Part shown: positions 31,765 through 42,091 of the stretch, one piece after another
Position numbering within the stretch: the first letter of the stretch is position 1
How the letters are laid out: each line of letters opens with the position of its first letter
NCBI RefSeq assembly: GCF_002761755.1
Contig: NZ_PEOG01000022.1
Span: forward strand, 20,773-84,772
Origin: Roseateles chitinivorans
Lineage (GTDB): Bacteria > Pseudomonadota > Gammaproteobacteria > Burkholderiales > Burkholderiaceae_C
Reading direction: 5' to 3'
Length of the DNA: 64,000 nt
Translations under genes and position numbers: made by a program
Notes under the pieces: generated by a model
Told to the model about the DNA's origin: nothing
Seen by the model: only the letters and a program-made list of their open reading frames with translations
Database searches by the model: none

Positions 31765-32522
31765 TGATGAGCCGCCAGCGAGAGCCCCAGCAGCCGCTGC
31801 TGCAACGCCTCGTCGCCGGCCAGGTCGGCCATGCGACCGGCGTGCACGACACGGCCGTCGTCCATCACCGCGACACCGTCGCCGAGCGCCTGCGCGACCA
31901 TGAAGTTCTGCTCGACCAGCAGCACCGTCGTGCGCGCGCCGTCGCGGCCGCGCTTGATCTCCTGCAGTGCCTCGATCAGGTTGCGGATGATGGCCGGTGC
32001 CAGGCCCTTGGTCGGCTCGTCGATCAGCAGCAGCCGCCGCGGCTCGACCATCGCGCGCGCGATCGCCAGCATCTGCTTTTGTCCGCCGCTCAGCTTGCCG
32101 GCCGGGTAGAGCCAGAACTTGCGCAGCGCCGGAAACAGATCGAACAGCCAGTCCAGCCGCGCGGTATCGAGCTCGTCCAGCGAGCGCGCCCGGCGCGCCG
32201 CCAGCAGCAGGTTCTCGCGCACCGTCAGGTCGCCGAAGATGCCCATGTTCTCCGGCACATAGGCGATGTCCAGGCGCGCGATCTCCGGCGTCGGCAGCGC
32301 CTGGATCGGCCGCCCGTCCAGCAGCACCCGGCCGGCGCCCGCGCGCCACAGGCCCATCACCGTGCGCAGCGTCGTCGTCTTGCCGGCGCCATTGCGGCCC
32401 AGCAGCATCGTGACCTCGCCCTCGCGCGCCGCGAGGTCGACACCATGCAGGATGTGGTACGCGCCGATGTGGGTGTGCACGCCTTCCAGCCGCAGCAAGG
32501 CACGGTCCGCGGCGGGGCTCAT
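31761..32522 (-). CDS. livF: ABC transporter ATP-binding protein LivF
   Basis: A 253-residue ATPase. Walker A is GRNGAGKTT, the signature is LSGGQKQMLAIARAM, Walker B is RRLLLIDEPTKGLAP, and the switch His lies in LLVEQNF, where Gln-Asn is the LivF-type replacement. The N-terminus MSPAADRALLRLEGVHTHIG and the GLAP D-loop also mark LivF. Both ends overlap neighbours by 4 bases (ATGA at livG and livH), so the four liv genes are translationally coupled. Confidence 0.95.
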   Translation of the reverse strand: MSPAADRALLRLEGVHTHIGAYHILHGVDLAAREGEVTMLLGRNGAGKTTTLRTVMGLWRAGAGRVLLDGRPIQALPTPEIARLDIAYVPENMGIFGDLTVRENLLLAARRARSLDELDTARLDWLFDLFPALRKFWLYPAGKLSGGQKQMLAIARAMVEPRRLLLIDEPTKGLAPAIIRNLIEALQEIKRGRDGARTTVLLVEQNFMVAQALGDGVAVMDDGRVVHAGRMADLAGDEALQQRLLGLSLAAHQ

Positions 32523-33274
32523 GCGGCCTCCGGCATCGCCAGGCCCAGGTACGCGTTCTGCACCACCGGCGAGGCGATCACCGCCGCCGGCTCGCCATCG
32601 GCGACCAGTTGCCCGTTGTGCAGCACCACGATGCGATCGGCCAGTTCGCGCACCACGTCCATCTTGTGCTCCACCAGCAGCAGGGTGTGGGTGCCTTCCG
32701 CCTTCAGCGCGCGGATCAGGTCCAGGATCACCGGCACCTCGTCGACGCTCATGCCGGCGGTCGGTTCGTCGAACAGGTAGACCTTGGGCCGCAGCGCCAT
32801 CAGCATCGCGACCTCCAGCTTGCGCTGGTCGCCATGCGGCAGGCTGGCCGCCGGCGCGTCGGCGCGATGCCCCAGCCGGACCCGCTCGACGATGGCCTGC
32901 GCCTCGTCGAGCAGCTCGCGGTGGTGCAGCCAGACCGACAGCATCCGCAGCCCCTCGCCACGGCGGGACTGCACCGCGAGCCGCACGTTCTCCCGCACGC
33001 TCAACGTCGGGAAGAGCTGCGTCAGCTGGAAGGCGCGCCCCAGACCGCGACGCGTGCGCAGCGGCGCGGCCATCCGCGTCAGGTCCTCGCCGTCGAGCAG
33101 CACGCGCCCGGCGCTGGCGCCGAGCTGGCCCGAGATCAGGTTGAAGTAGGTGGTCTTGCCGGCGCCGTTGGGCCCGACGATGGCGGTCAGCGCGCCGGGA
33201 TGGAAGGCACAGCTGACGCGGTCCACCGCCGTGTGGCCGCCGAAGCGGATGGTGAGGTCGCGGGTCTCGAGCAT
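32519..33274 (-). CDS. livG: ABC transporter ATP-binding protein LivG
   Basis: A 251-residue ATPase of the LivG type. The N-terminus LTIRFGGHTAVDRVS is typical. Walker A is GPNGAGKTT, Walker B is RPKVYLFDEPTAGMS, and the switch is LLVEHKMDVV. The usual signature LSxGxQ is replaced by LPHGDQRKLEVAML, which is common in this family. It starts 33 bp after the depolymerase stop. The order livG, livF, livH, livM is unusual compared with the frequent livHMGF order but is seen in other Burkholderiales HAAT loci. Confidence 0.95.
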   Translation of the reverse strand: MLETRDLTIRFGGHTAVDRVSCAFHPGALTAIVGPNGAGKTTYFNLISGQLGASAGRVLLDGEDLTRMAAPLRTRRGLGRAFQLTQLFPTLSVRENVRLAVQSRRGEGLRMLSVWLHHRELLDEAQAIVERVRLGHRADAPAASLPHGDQRKLEVAMLMALRPKVYLFDEPTAGMSVDEVPVILDLIRALKAEGTHTLLLVEHKMDVVRELADRIVVLHNGQLVADGEPAAVIASPVVQNAYLGLAMPEAA

Positions 33275-33307
33275 GCGTGCGATTCGGAGGCGAGGTGCCG
33301 GCCCGCT

Positions 33308-34546
33308 TCAGGGGCAGGTGCCGATCACGTAGTAGTTGGGCGCGGTCTGCTTCAACGTCGTCGTGGCATAGATGTTCCACAGGCCCATGGCCTGGTTGGA
33401 GCCATTCGCATAGGTCAGGCCGTACAGCGCGTAGGCGCGGCCGGAGACGGTGTGGGTGTAGTTCGACGAGGTGAAGCAGACCGGCGCCGGCGTGCCCGGA
33501 TCGCCGGGGTTGCCGGTGCCGCCGCCGGTGACGCGGTCCACCATGGCCTTGATGGCGGCGACCTGCGTCCCGGCCTTCTGCGCGAAATTGGAGCCGTACC
33601 AGCCCACCCAGTCCCAGCAGCCGTTGGGATTGGGCAGCAGGCCGCTCGCGGCCGTCGACCGCGCGGTGTTGTCCACCCGGGTCTGCGGGAACAGCACGAC
33701 GATGCTGTTGGTGTCGGCCCAGCGCGAGAAGCCGGTGTTCCTCACGAACTTGTCGCCGATGGTGGCGTAGTTCTGCTGGCAGCCATGCAGCGCCACATGC
33801 AGCTTGCAGGACTGGCCTGCCGCGCAGTTCGCCGGGATGTAGGCCCAGCCGCTGCTCGCCAGGCCCGGATTGGTGCTGAAGGCGGTCTGGTCGAACTCGA
33901 CGTAGTTGGCCGCGGCCGGGCTGTCGTTGCGCGCGTTGAGCGTGCCGTACAGCTGCGTCAGCACCGCCTTCGCGCCGTCATAGCCGCAGTTGGCGATGTA
34001 GGGCGAGGCGCTGGTCCCGCAGCTGGTGTTGCCGCTCGCGTCGAAGTCGGTGGGCAGCACATGGGCGGTGCCGCTGCGCTGCACGTACGACAGGTTGGCC
34101 GTGGCCACGCCGTTGTCGAGGTACTGCGTCCGCACCGCGTTCATCGGGTTGGGCCCGACGGTCGTGTCGCTGCTGCCGACGAACAGGTAGACCTTCTGCG
34201 CGGCGACGTTGCTCTTGGGGTCGATCGCAGTGCCGCTCCAGTTGTTGAGGTCGGCCTGCATCGTGCCGAGCGCCGACGAGGAGATGGTCGCGTTGTACAT
34301 GCAGGCCGTGTAGTTGCTGTGGCCGGCGCACATGTACGGTCCCGCGGCAAAGACGCCGACGCCCTTGAAGGTCGAGGAATGCGCATAGCCGAGCTGGTTG
34401 GCCATGAAGCCGCCCGACGACAGCCCGGAGACGGTGATCTGCGTCTTGTCGATGTTGAGCACCGGCAGCGGCGCGGCCGCATGGGCGGCGCCGGCCAGGG
34501 CCCAGGCGATGACCGGGGTCAGGAAACGGATCGCGGAAGACTTCAT
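33308..34546 (-). CDS. Extracellular poly(3-hydroxybutyrate) depolymerase-like esterase (catalytic domain type 2)
   Basis: A 412-residue secreted esterase. The signal peptide ends at GAAHAAAPLP (about residue 23). The lipase box GLSSGG (about residues 42-47) lies near the N-terminus, while the oxyanion His-containing LHVALHGCQQ comes much later (about residue 250); this order defines type 2 PHB depolymerases. GCWDWVGWYG is also typical. A Gly/Pro-rich linker (VTGGGTGNPGDPGTPAP) leads to a small C-terminal domain with Cys residues that may bind polymer. ATG 34546 has a strong AAGGAGG. Its position between livK and livG suggests that products of its activity are the imported substrate. Confidence 0.88.
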   Translation of the reverse strand: MKSSAIRFLTPVIAWALAGAAHAAAPLPVLNIDKTQITVSGLSSGGFMANQLGYAHSSTFKGVGVFAAGPYMCAGHSNYTACMYNATISSSALGTMQADLNNWSGTAIDPKSNVAAQKVYLFVGSSDTTVGPNPMNAVRTQYLDNGVATANLSYVQRSGTAHVLPTDFDASGNTSCGTSASPYIANCGYDGAKAVLTQLYGTLNARNDSPAAANYVEFDQTAFSTNPGLASSGWAYIPANCAAGQSCKLHVALHGCQQNYATIGDKFVRNTGFSRWADTNSIVVLFPQTRVDNTARSTAASGLLPNPNGCWDWVGWYGSNFAQKAGTQVAAIKAMVDRVTGGGTGNPGDPGTPAPVCFTSSNYTHTVSGRAYALYGLTYANGSNQAMGLWNIYATTTLKQTAPNYYVIGTCP

Positions 34547-34621
34547 GGGAAACCTCCTTGAGAGGCGCCGTGCAGGCCGCGGCGCCGCGTGTCGACATTG
34601 CAGGGCTCAGCGCCGCGTGGT

Positions 34622-35827
34622 TCAGCGCCGGGAGTTGCGGACCGGAATGCTCATCTCTTCGGGTTTGATCTCGCGCACCAGCTCAGGCACGCCCCAGGCG
34701 AAGGCGGGGTCGACCTTGATCCGGAAGTGGTACATCGACTGCATCGCCTGGTGGTCCTCCGGGCGGAAGGTCATGCGGCCCTTGGGCGTCTCGAAGCTCA
34801 TGCCTTCCATGGCCTTGATGAGCTTGGAGGTCGCCGTGTCGCCGCCGGTCTTCTTGAGCGCCTCGACCACCGCGATCGCGGCGCTCATGCCACCGGCGGT
34901 GAAGAAGTCGGGCGGCGACTGGAAGCGCTTGTAGTGGTTGGCCACCAGCCACTCGTTGACCGGGTTCTTCGGGATGCCGAAGTAGTAGTAGGTCGCGCCC
35001 TCCATGCCGGGCAGCGCCTTGTAGGCGGCCATCGCCGGCAGGATGTTGCCGCCGGTGGCGATCTCGATGCCGTAGCGCTTGAGGTCGAGGTCGGCGATCT
35101 TGAACGGGTTGCCGGCGCCGGCCCAGATGATGAAGATCACCTTGCGGCCCGGCTGGTCCTTGAGCTTGTCGATCAGCCGCTGGGCGCCGGCGGTGAAGTC
35201 GGTGGTCGTCGTGGGCAGGTACTCCTCATGGACGACCTTGGCCTTCCTGATCGCGTCCTTGAAGGCCTTCACGCCGTCGCGGCCGAAGGCGTAGTCCTGC
35301 GCCAGCGTCGCGATGACGGTGCCCGGCTTGTCCAGCGCCACCGCATTGGAGATCGCGTCCTGCGAGCTGTTGCGGCCGGTCCGGAAGATGTACTTGTTCC
35401 ACTTGTCGCCGGTGATCGAATCGGCGACGGCCGGCTCGACCAGCAGGATCTTCTTGTACTCCTCGGCCACCGGCAGCAGCGCCAGCGCCACGCCCGACGA
35501 GGACGGGCCCACGGCGAGGTCGGCCTTGTCGTCGCCATAGGCCGCGGCCAGCAGGCTCTTGCCGACGTCCGGCTTGCCCTGGTCGTCCTTCTCGATGACG
35601 ACCAGCTTGCGGCCCGCGACCGTCATCGTGCCGCCGGTCGCGTAGTCCAGCCCCATCAGGAAGCCGGTCTGTGTCTGCTTGCCATAGGCCTCGAGCGGGC
35701 CGGTGCGGCTGTAGACATGGGCGATGCGGATTTCCTTGCCTTGCGCGAACGCGGGGATGCTCGCGCCGAAGGCGGCGCACAGCGCCAATGCCGCGCCTGC
35801 GGCGGCGCGGATGAAGCCAGGGGTCAT
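34622..35827 (-). CDS. livK: ABC transporter substrate-binding protein (LivK-like)
   Basis: A 401-residue periplasmic binding protein. A Sec signal (RAAAGAALALCAAFGASIPAFA, cleavage near residue 28) is followed by the Peripla_BP_6 fold: IRIAHVYSRTGPLEAYGKQ at the start and RKLVVIEKDDQGKPDVGKS after it. ATG 35827 has CAGGAG upstream. It is the first gene of the operon and lies just downstream of a sigma-54 promoter and three palindromic sites. The pocket cannot be interpreted from sequence; context suggests 3-hydroxybutyrate or its oligomers rather than amino acids, which is an inference. Confidence 0.93.
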   Translation of the reverse strand: MTPGFIRAAAGAALALCAAFGASIPAFAQGKEIRIAHVYSRTGPLEAYGKQTQTGFLMGLDYATGGTMTVAGRKLVVIEKDDQGKPDVGKSLLAAAYGDDKADLAVGPSSSGVALALLPVAEEYKKILLVEPAVADSITGDKWNKYIFRTGRNSSQDAISNAVALDKPGTVIATLAQDYAFGRDGVKAFKDAIRKAKVVHEEYLPTTTTDFTAGAQRLIDKLKDQPGRKVIFIIWAGAGNPFKIADLDLKRYGIEIATGGNILPAMAAYKALPGMEGATYYYFGIPKNPVNEWLVANHYKRFQSPPDFFTAGGMSAAIAVVEALKKTGGDTATSKLIKAMEGMSFETPKGRMTFRPEDHQAMQSMYHFRIKVDPAFAWGVPELVREIKPEEMSIPVRNSRR

Positions 35828-35884
35828 GGGCCGGGTCTCCTGTGGGGCGGACCGGTCGTGCGCCGGTCTCGTCGCCCCTCCTTC

Positions 35885-35898
35885 GCAAGGCCCGTGCC
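35885..35898 (-). promoter_or_regulatory. Sigma-54 (-24/-12) promoter of the livK operon
   Basis: On the minus strand the sequence GGCACGGGCCTTGC has the exact GG-N10-GC spacing and the GGCAC/TTGC halves of RpoN promoters. Transcription would start near 35873, leaving about a 46-base leader before the livK ATG. A sigma-54 activator gene lies 2 kb upstream, which fits. Confidence 0.8.
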
Positions 35899-35943
35899 GT
35901 GCGGGAGAACCCTTGGATTCGCCGCCGAAACGATCACGCCACC

Positions 35944-36021
35944 GTCCGGACTCCAGACAGTGGCGTGCGATGACGAACATCCGCATGTCCGGACTCCAGA
36001 CGCTGTGTCCGGAGTCCAGAC
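35944..36021. promoter_or_regulatory. Three 15-bp near-palindromic activator sites
   Basis: GTCCGGACTCCAGAC occurs at 35944-35958 and 35987-36001, and GTCCGGAGTCCAGAC at 36007-36021. Each is close to palindromic (GTCYGGASTCCRGAC). Centres are 43 and 20 bp apart, near whole helical turns. They lie about 70-150 bp upstream of the predicted sigma-54 start, the usual place for enhancer-binding protein sites, and are likely bound by the regulator encoded at 37869-39443. Confidence 0.75.
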
Positions 36022-36055
36022 GGCCGCCGCCGCGCGGCCGCGCGTGTTCAGACGT

Positions 36056-37699
36056 TCAGGTGCGGAAGGTCGCGACCTGCGCGTTGAGCAGGCGGGCCTG
36101 CTGCTGCAGCGATTCGGCCGCGGCGGCGGTCTGCTCGACCAGCGCCGCGTTCTGCTGCGTCATGTCGTCGAGGTGGGCGACGGCCTGGTTGATCTGCGCC
36201 AGGCCATCGGACTGGCCGGCGCTGGACTGGCTGATCTCGGCGACGGTGCCGCTGACCTGCTGCACCGACTGCAGGATCTGCCCCATCGCCTCGCCGGCGC
36301 GGCCGACCTGTGCGCTGCCGGCGTCGACGCGGGAGACGGAATCGTTGATCAGCGCCTTGATCTCCTTGGCGGCGTTGGCGCTGCGCTGCGCGAGCGCGCG
36401 CACCTCGCTGGCGACGACCGCGAATCCGCGGCCCTGCTCGCCGGCGCGCGCGGCTTCGACCGCGGCGTTCAGCGCCAGGATGTTGGTCTGGAAGGCCACG
36501 CCATCGATGACCGAGATGATGTCGGAGATCTTGCGGCTCGCGCCGGCGATGCCGTCCATGGTCTGCACCACCTCGCCCATCACGTCGGCGCCGAGCTTGG
36601 CGCGGTCCGCCGCGCCGATGGCGAGCTGGTTGGTCTGGTGCGCGGCCTGCGCGGAATTCGTCACCTGCTGGGTCAGCTCCTGCATCGAGGCCGCCGTCTG
36701 CTGCAAGCTGGAGGCCGCCTGCTCGCTGCGCTGCGACAGGTCCTGGCTGCCCATCGCCACCTCCTGGGAGGCATGCTGGATCGAGTCGGTGGCATCACGG
36801 ATCGCACGCACCAGGTCGCTGAGCCGGACCTGCATCGCCGCCACCTGCGTCAGCACCACCCCGATCTCGTCGCTGCCGGCCGCCTGGCTGCCGAGCACCT
36901 GGGCCCGCAGGTCGCCGTTGGCCACCGCCTCGACGACCTCGCGCATCTGGTCCAGCCGGCGCTTCAGGCCGCGCGCGAACCACTCGACCGCCACCATCGC
37001 GGCGATGCCGACCGCGATCACCAGCGTCAGCGCGACCGTCGCGTCGCGGCGCGCGATCGCCGACACGTCGTCGATGTAGACGCCCGAGCCGATCACCCAG
37101 CCCCAGGGCTTGAAGCCGGCGACATAGGAGCGCTTGGGCTCCGGGTCCTTGGCACCGGGCTTGGGCCACAGGTAGTCGACGAAGCCGCTGCCCTGGGTCT
37201 TGACGGTGTCGACGAAGGCGACGAACAGCTTGAGCCCGTTCGGGTCCTTGTTGCCGGACAGGTCCTTGTCGTTGAGCTCCGGCTTGATCGGGTGCATGAC
37301 CATCTTGGGGCTCATGTCGTTGATCCACAGGTACTCGTTGCCGGAGTAGCGGATCTTGCCGATCTCGGCCGCCGCCTGCTTGCGGGCCTCGGCCTCGGTC
37401 AGCCCGCCGGCGCCGATGCGGTCGAAGTAGCGCTTGGCGATCTGCTCCGCGTTCTTCACCTGCTCCACCGTCGTGATCATCTTCACGTCCAGCAGGCTCA
37501 TCGCCGAGCGATGGCTCAGCCACATCACCAGCACCACGAAGCCGACCACCGCCGCGAGCACCGCGACGCGCAGCTTGGTGGCCAGCGTCCAGGCCCGGCG
37601 TGCCGACGGTCGCGCCGATCCCGCGGCGCCTGCGGCGGACTCGGAGGCAAGGGGCGCGGCCGCATGGAAGCCGGGGGCGGGCGTGGTCAGCGTGTTCAT
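36056..37699 (-). CDS. Methyl-accepting chemotaxis protein with single Cache sensor
   Basis: A 547-residue chemoreceptor. A disordered N-terminus of about 40 residues precedes TM1 ([19 protein letters not shown]). The periplasmic sCache_2 domain carries [39 protein letters not shown] and [15 protein letters not shown]2, HAMP and the signalling domain follow, with the invariant hairpin tip [20 protein letters not shown]. There is no C-terminal CheR pentapeptide. sCache_2 domains often bind short carboxylates. Its place between the sigma-54 activator and the PHB/liv operon, on the same strand, suggests it senses the same nutrient. Confidence 0.93.
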   Translation of the reverse strand: MNTLTTPAPGFHAAAPLASESAAGAAGSARPSARRAWTLATKLRVAVLAAVVGFVVLVMWLSHRSAMSLLDVKMITTVEQVKNAEQIAKRYFDRIGAGGLTEAEARKQAAAEIGKIRYSGNEYLWINDMSPKMVMHPIKPELNDKDLSGNKDPNGLKLFVAFVDTVKTQGSGFVDYLWPKPGAKDPEPKRSYVAGFKPWGWVIGSGVYIDDVSAIARRDATVALTLVIAVGIAAMVAVEWFARGLKRRLDQMREVVEAVANGDLRAQVLGSQAAGSDEIGVVLTQVAAMQVRLSDLVRAIRDATDSIQHASQEVAMGSQDLSQRSEQAASSLQQTAASMQELTQQVTNSAQAAHQTNQLAIGAADRAKLGADVMGEVVQTMDGIAGASRKISDIISVIDGVAFQTNILALNAAVEAARAGEQGRGFAVVASEVRALAQRSANAAKEIKALINDSVSRVDAGSAQVGRAGEAMGQILQSVQQVSGTVAEISQSSAGQSDGLAQINQAVAHLDDMTQQNAALVEQTAAAAESLQQQARLLNAQVATFRT

Positions 37700-37868
37700 G
37701 AGGTCTCCTGGGCGGGCCGGTGCGTCCGGTCTGGTCGTGTTCCCTGCCCTGCAATATGCGCACGCCACCCCGGGCGCGGCAAGCCCTCGAACCCTCGATG
37801 AAGCCCATGAACACGGCGCAAACGTGACGATGTGGCGCCGCCCCCGCGCGCGGGCCCTGGCGTACGCG

Positions 37869-39443
<1,575 letters not shown>

Positions 39444-39681
39444 CGCTTGTCTCCTTGGCCGGCCTGCCGGCCCGGCGCCTGCGCGCCAGCCGCCGGGCCG
39501 AAGCGTCCGGGGGTCGGGTCCGGGCCCCTGTCCGGGTCATGCCGCCGTCGAACGGGGCCGCCTCGGATCTGATGCGAGGCAATGTAGCAGCCGGGTCGGC
39601 GGTGCGAGGGCCATCCCGCCCGCACCGGCGCCCTGGGGATTCCCTGAGGCGCCCGCCCGCCCGCGCCGCGGCCGATCCGGC

Positions 39682-39687
39682 TATAAA
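39682..39687 (+). promoter_or_regulatory. -10-like TATAAA close to the malonyl-CoA decarboxylase start
   Basis: TATAAA ends only 8 bases before ATG 39696. If used as a -10 box, transcription would start at or next to the ATG, giving a leaderless mRNA. No good -35 is visible, and no ribosome-binding site precedes the ATG. Confidence 0.4.
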
Positions 39688-39695
39688 CCGCCCTC

Positions 39696-40973
39696 ATGGC
39701 CATCGTGGACTCCTGGACTTCGGCACGCGCGGCAAGGCAGGTGCTGGCCTTGGCGCGCAAGCTCCTGTCCGAACGCGGCCAGGCCAACAGCCTGGGCCTG
39801 GCGCAGGACCTGATCGGCCGCATGGGCGCGCTGGCGGCACCGGCCTGGCCGGCCGTGTTCGACAAGCTGGCCGCCGACTTCAATCCCGAGCCGGACGCCG
39901 TGCTGCGTGCCGCGCAGGCCTACGCCGACGCGCCCGGCACCGAGACGCTGCGCGCGCTCACCGAGCTCAGCGAGCCGCCGCGACAGGAACTGTTCCGCCG
40001 CCTGAACCGGGCGCCGGGCGGCACCGGCACCCTGGTGCGGATGCGGCGCCGGCTGCTGGAGGGCCTCAAGGCCCATCCCGACTGGCGCATGGTCGACGCC
40101 GACCTGCTGCACCTGCTGTCCTCGTGGTTCAACCCGGGATTCCTGGAAATGCGGCAGGTCGACTGGAACTCGCCGGCGCAGCTGCTGGAGCAGATCATCC
40201 ATCACGAGGCGGTGCATGCGATCGACGGCTGGGACGACCTGCGCCGGCGCCTGCTGCCGGACCGGCGGCTGTTCGCCTTCTTCCATCCGCAGCTGCCCAA
40301 CGAGCCGCTGATCTTCGTCGAGGTCGCGCTGCTGGCGGACATGCCGGACGCGATCGCGCCGCTGATCGCCAAGCGCAGCGAGCCGCTGCCGGCGAGCAGC
40401 TACAAGACCGCCGTCTTCTACTCGATCAGCAACTGCGAGCCCGGCCTGCGCGGCGTGTCGCTGGGCAACTTCCTGATCAAGCGTGTCGCCGAGCACCTGA
40501 AGCGCGAGCTGCCGCGGATCAGGCAGTTCTGCACGCTGTCGCCGCTGCCGGGCTTCGCCGCCTGGTTGCAGGGCCTGTCATCGCTGGACGACCTGCCGGG
40601 GCTCAAGCCTGCCCAGCGCGAGCGCGCCGCGCAGGCCCTCGAGCGGTTGCGGCACCACTCGGCGGCGGCGCTCGCCGGGCCGGCCGCGCTCGAGGACGAG
40701 GCGCTGCAGGCCGACCTGCGGCAGCTGGCCGCCGTCTACCTGATCGGCCAGACGCCGCTGCCGGGCGGCGATCCCGTCGCGCGCTTCCACCTGGACAACG
40801 GCGCGCGGCTCGAGCGGCTGAACCCGGGCGGCGACCGCTCCGCCAAGGGGCTGAAACAGTCGCACGGGATGATGGTCAATTACCTGTACGACCTCGACCG
40901 GATCGAGGAGCACCACGAAGCCTTCACCCAGGGGGAGATCGCCACCGCGCGAGCCGTCAGCGGACTGCTCTGA
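39696..40973 (+). CDS. Malonyl-CoA decarboxylase
   Basis: A 425-residue enzyme converting malonyl-CoA to acetyl-CoA and CO2. An N-terminal helical domain (to about residue 150) is followed by the GNAT-like catalytic domain. That domain contains the characteristic IIHHEAVHAIDGWDDLRRRL, FAFFHPQLPNEPLIFVEVAL, TAVFYSISNCEPGLRGVSLG and SHGMMVNYLYDL, with the catalytic Ser and His expected in the last blocks. It heads an operon with a solute receptor and malonyl-CoA synthetase, together the mat pathway for malonate. There is no mitochondrial-type leader. The start is preceded by a TATAAA and no Shine-Dalgarno sequence. Confidence 0.95.
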   Translation: MAIVDSWTSARAARQVLALARKLLSERGQANSLGLAQDLIGRMGALAAPAWPAVFDKLAADFNPEPDAVLRAAQAYADAPGTETLRALTELSEPPRQELFRRLNRAPGGTGTLVRMRRRLLEGLKAHPDWRMVDADLLHLLSSWFNPGFLEMRQVDWNSPAQLLEQIIHHEAVHAIDGWDDLRRRLLPDRRLFAFFHPQLPNEPLIFVEVALLADMPDAIAPLIAKRSEPLPASSYKTAVFYSISNCEPGLRGVSLGNFLIKRVAEHLKRELPRIRQFCTLSPLPGFAAWLQGLSSLDDLPGLKPAQRERAAQALERLRHHSAAALAGPAALEDEALQADLRQLAAVYLIGQTPLPGGDPVARFHLDNGARLERLNPGGDRSAKGLKQSHGMMVNYLYDLDRIEEHHEAFTQGEIATARAVSGLL

Positions 40974-41051
40974 GCCGGCGCCGGTCCCCTGCACCGATCC
41001 CCTTCCCTTCATCACGACACCACGGCCCGCAGAGGCCCAGAGGAGACCGCC

Positions 41052-42062
41052 ATGACTTCGAGTTCCCCGTCCCGCCGCCGCCTGCTCGGCGCCACCACCC
41101 TGGCCGCCCTCGGCGCGGGCGCGCTCGGTGCCGCGTTCACGCCGTCGGCCTTCGCGCAGGGCGCCTGGCCGAGCCGGCCGGTGACCATCGTCGTGCCCTT
41201 CCCGGCCGGCGGCGGCACCGACGCCTTCGCGCGGCCGCTGACCGCGGTGCTCACCAAGCAGACCGGCAAGCAGTTCATCATCGACAACAAGGGCGGTGCC
41301 GGCGGCACCGTCGGCGCGACGCTCGCCTCGAAGGCCGCGCCCGATGGCTACACCTTCTTCATGGGCGCGGTCCACCACGCGATCGCGCCGGCCATGTATC
41401 CGAAGCTCGAGTACAAGCTGGAGGAGGACTTCGTCCCGGTCGGCCTGATCTCCAGCGTGCCGCAGGTGATCGTGATCAATCCCGGCAAGGTCCAGGTGAC
41501 CGACGTGAAGGGGCTGCTGGACCTGCTGAAGAAGAACCCCGGCAAGCTGAACTACGGCTCGGCCGGCAACGGCACCTCGCACCACCTGGCGGGCGAGCTG
41601 TTCAAGCTGCAGACGCAGACCTTCATCACCCACATCCCCTACCGCGGTGCCGGCCCGGCGCTGCAGGACCTGATGGCGGGCCAGGTGGACCTGATGTTCG
41701 ACGGCCTGGGCTCGTCGGCGGCCCACATCCGTGGGGGTCGCATCAAGGCGCTGGCGGTCGCCTCGGCCAAGCGCGCGCCCGGTTTCCCCGACATCCCCAG
41801 CGCCGTCGAGGCCGGCATCCCGCAGTACCAGGTCTCCACCTGGTATGGCCTCTGGGCGCCCAAGGGCACGCCCAAGGAGGCGGTCGCCGCGATGCAGGCC
41901 GAGCTGCGCAAGGCCTTCGCCACCGAGGAGCTGAAGACGATCTGGACCGGCCTGGGCACCGAGATGCCCAACCTGTATGGCGACGCCTTCGGCAAGTACG
42001 TGCATGGCGAGGTGGTGCGCTGGGCCGACGTGGTCAAGCGCTCCGGTGCGAAACTGGATTGA
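41052..42062 (+). CDS. Tripartite tricarboxylate transporter (Bug-family) substrate-binding protein
   Basis: A 336-residue periplasmic receptor. A twin-arginine-like signal SRRRLLGATTLAALGAGALG ends near residue 36. The Bug fold follows: WPSRPVTIVVPFPAGGGTDAFARPL, NKGGAGGTVGATLASKAAPDG and GVPQVIVINP-like VPQVIVINPGKV. GPALQDLMAGQVDLMFDGL is also typical. Bug receptors deliver carboxylates to TctAB permeases, but no TctA/TctB gene is nearby, so it is an orphan or uses a remote permease. ATG 41052 follows AGAGGAGACCGCC. Being inside the malonate operon, it probably binds malonate. Confidence 0.92.
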   Translation: MTSSSPSRRRLLGATTLAALGAGALGAAFTPSAFAQGAWPSRPVTIVVPFPAGGGTDAFARPLTAVLTKQTGKQFIIDNKGGAGGTVGATLASKAAPDGYTFFMGAVHHAIAPAMYPKLEYKLEEDFVPVGLISSVPQVIVINPGKVQVTDVKGLLDLLKKNPGKLNYGSAGNGTSHHLAGELFKLQTQTFITHIPYRGAGPALQDLMAGQVDLMFDGLGSSAAHIRGGRIKALAVASAKRAPGFPDIPSAVEAGIPQYQVSTWYGLWAPKGTPKEAVAAMQAELRKAFATEELKTIWTGLGTEMPNLYGDAFGKYVHGEVVRWADVVKRSGAKLD

Positions 42063-42091
42063 TGCTCCCCGCCCGACTCCTTCCGACGGAC

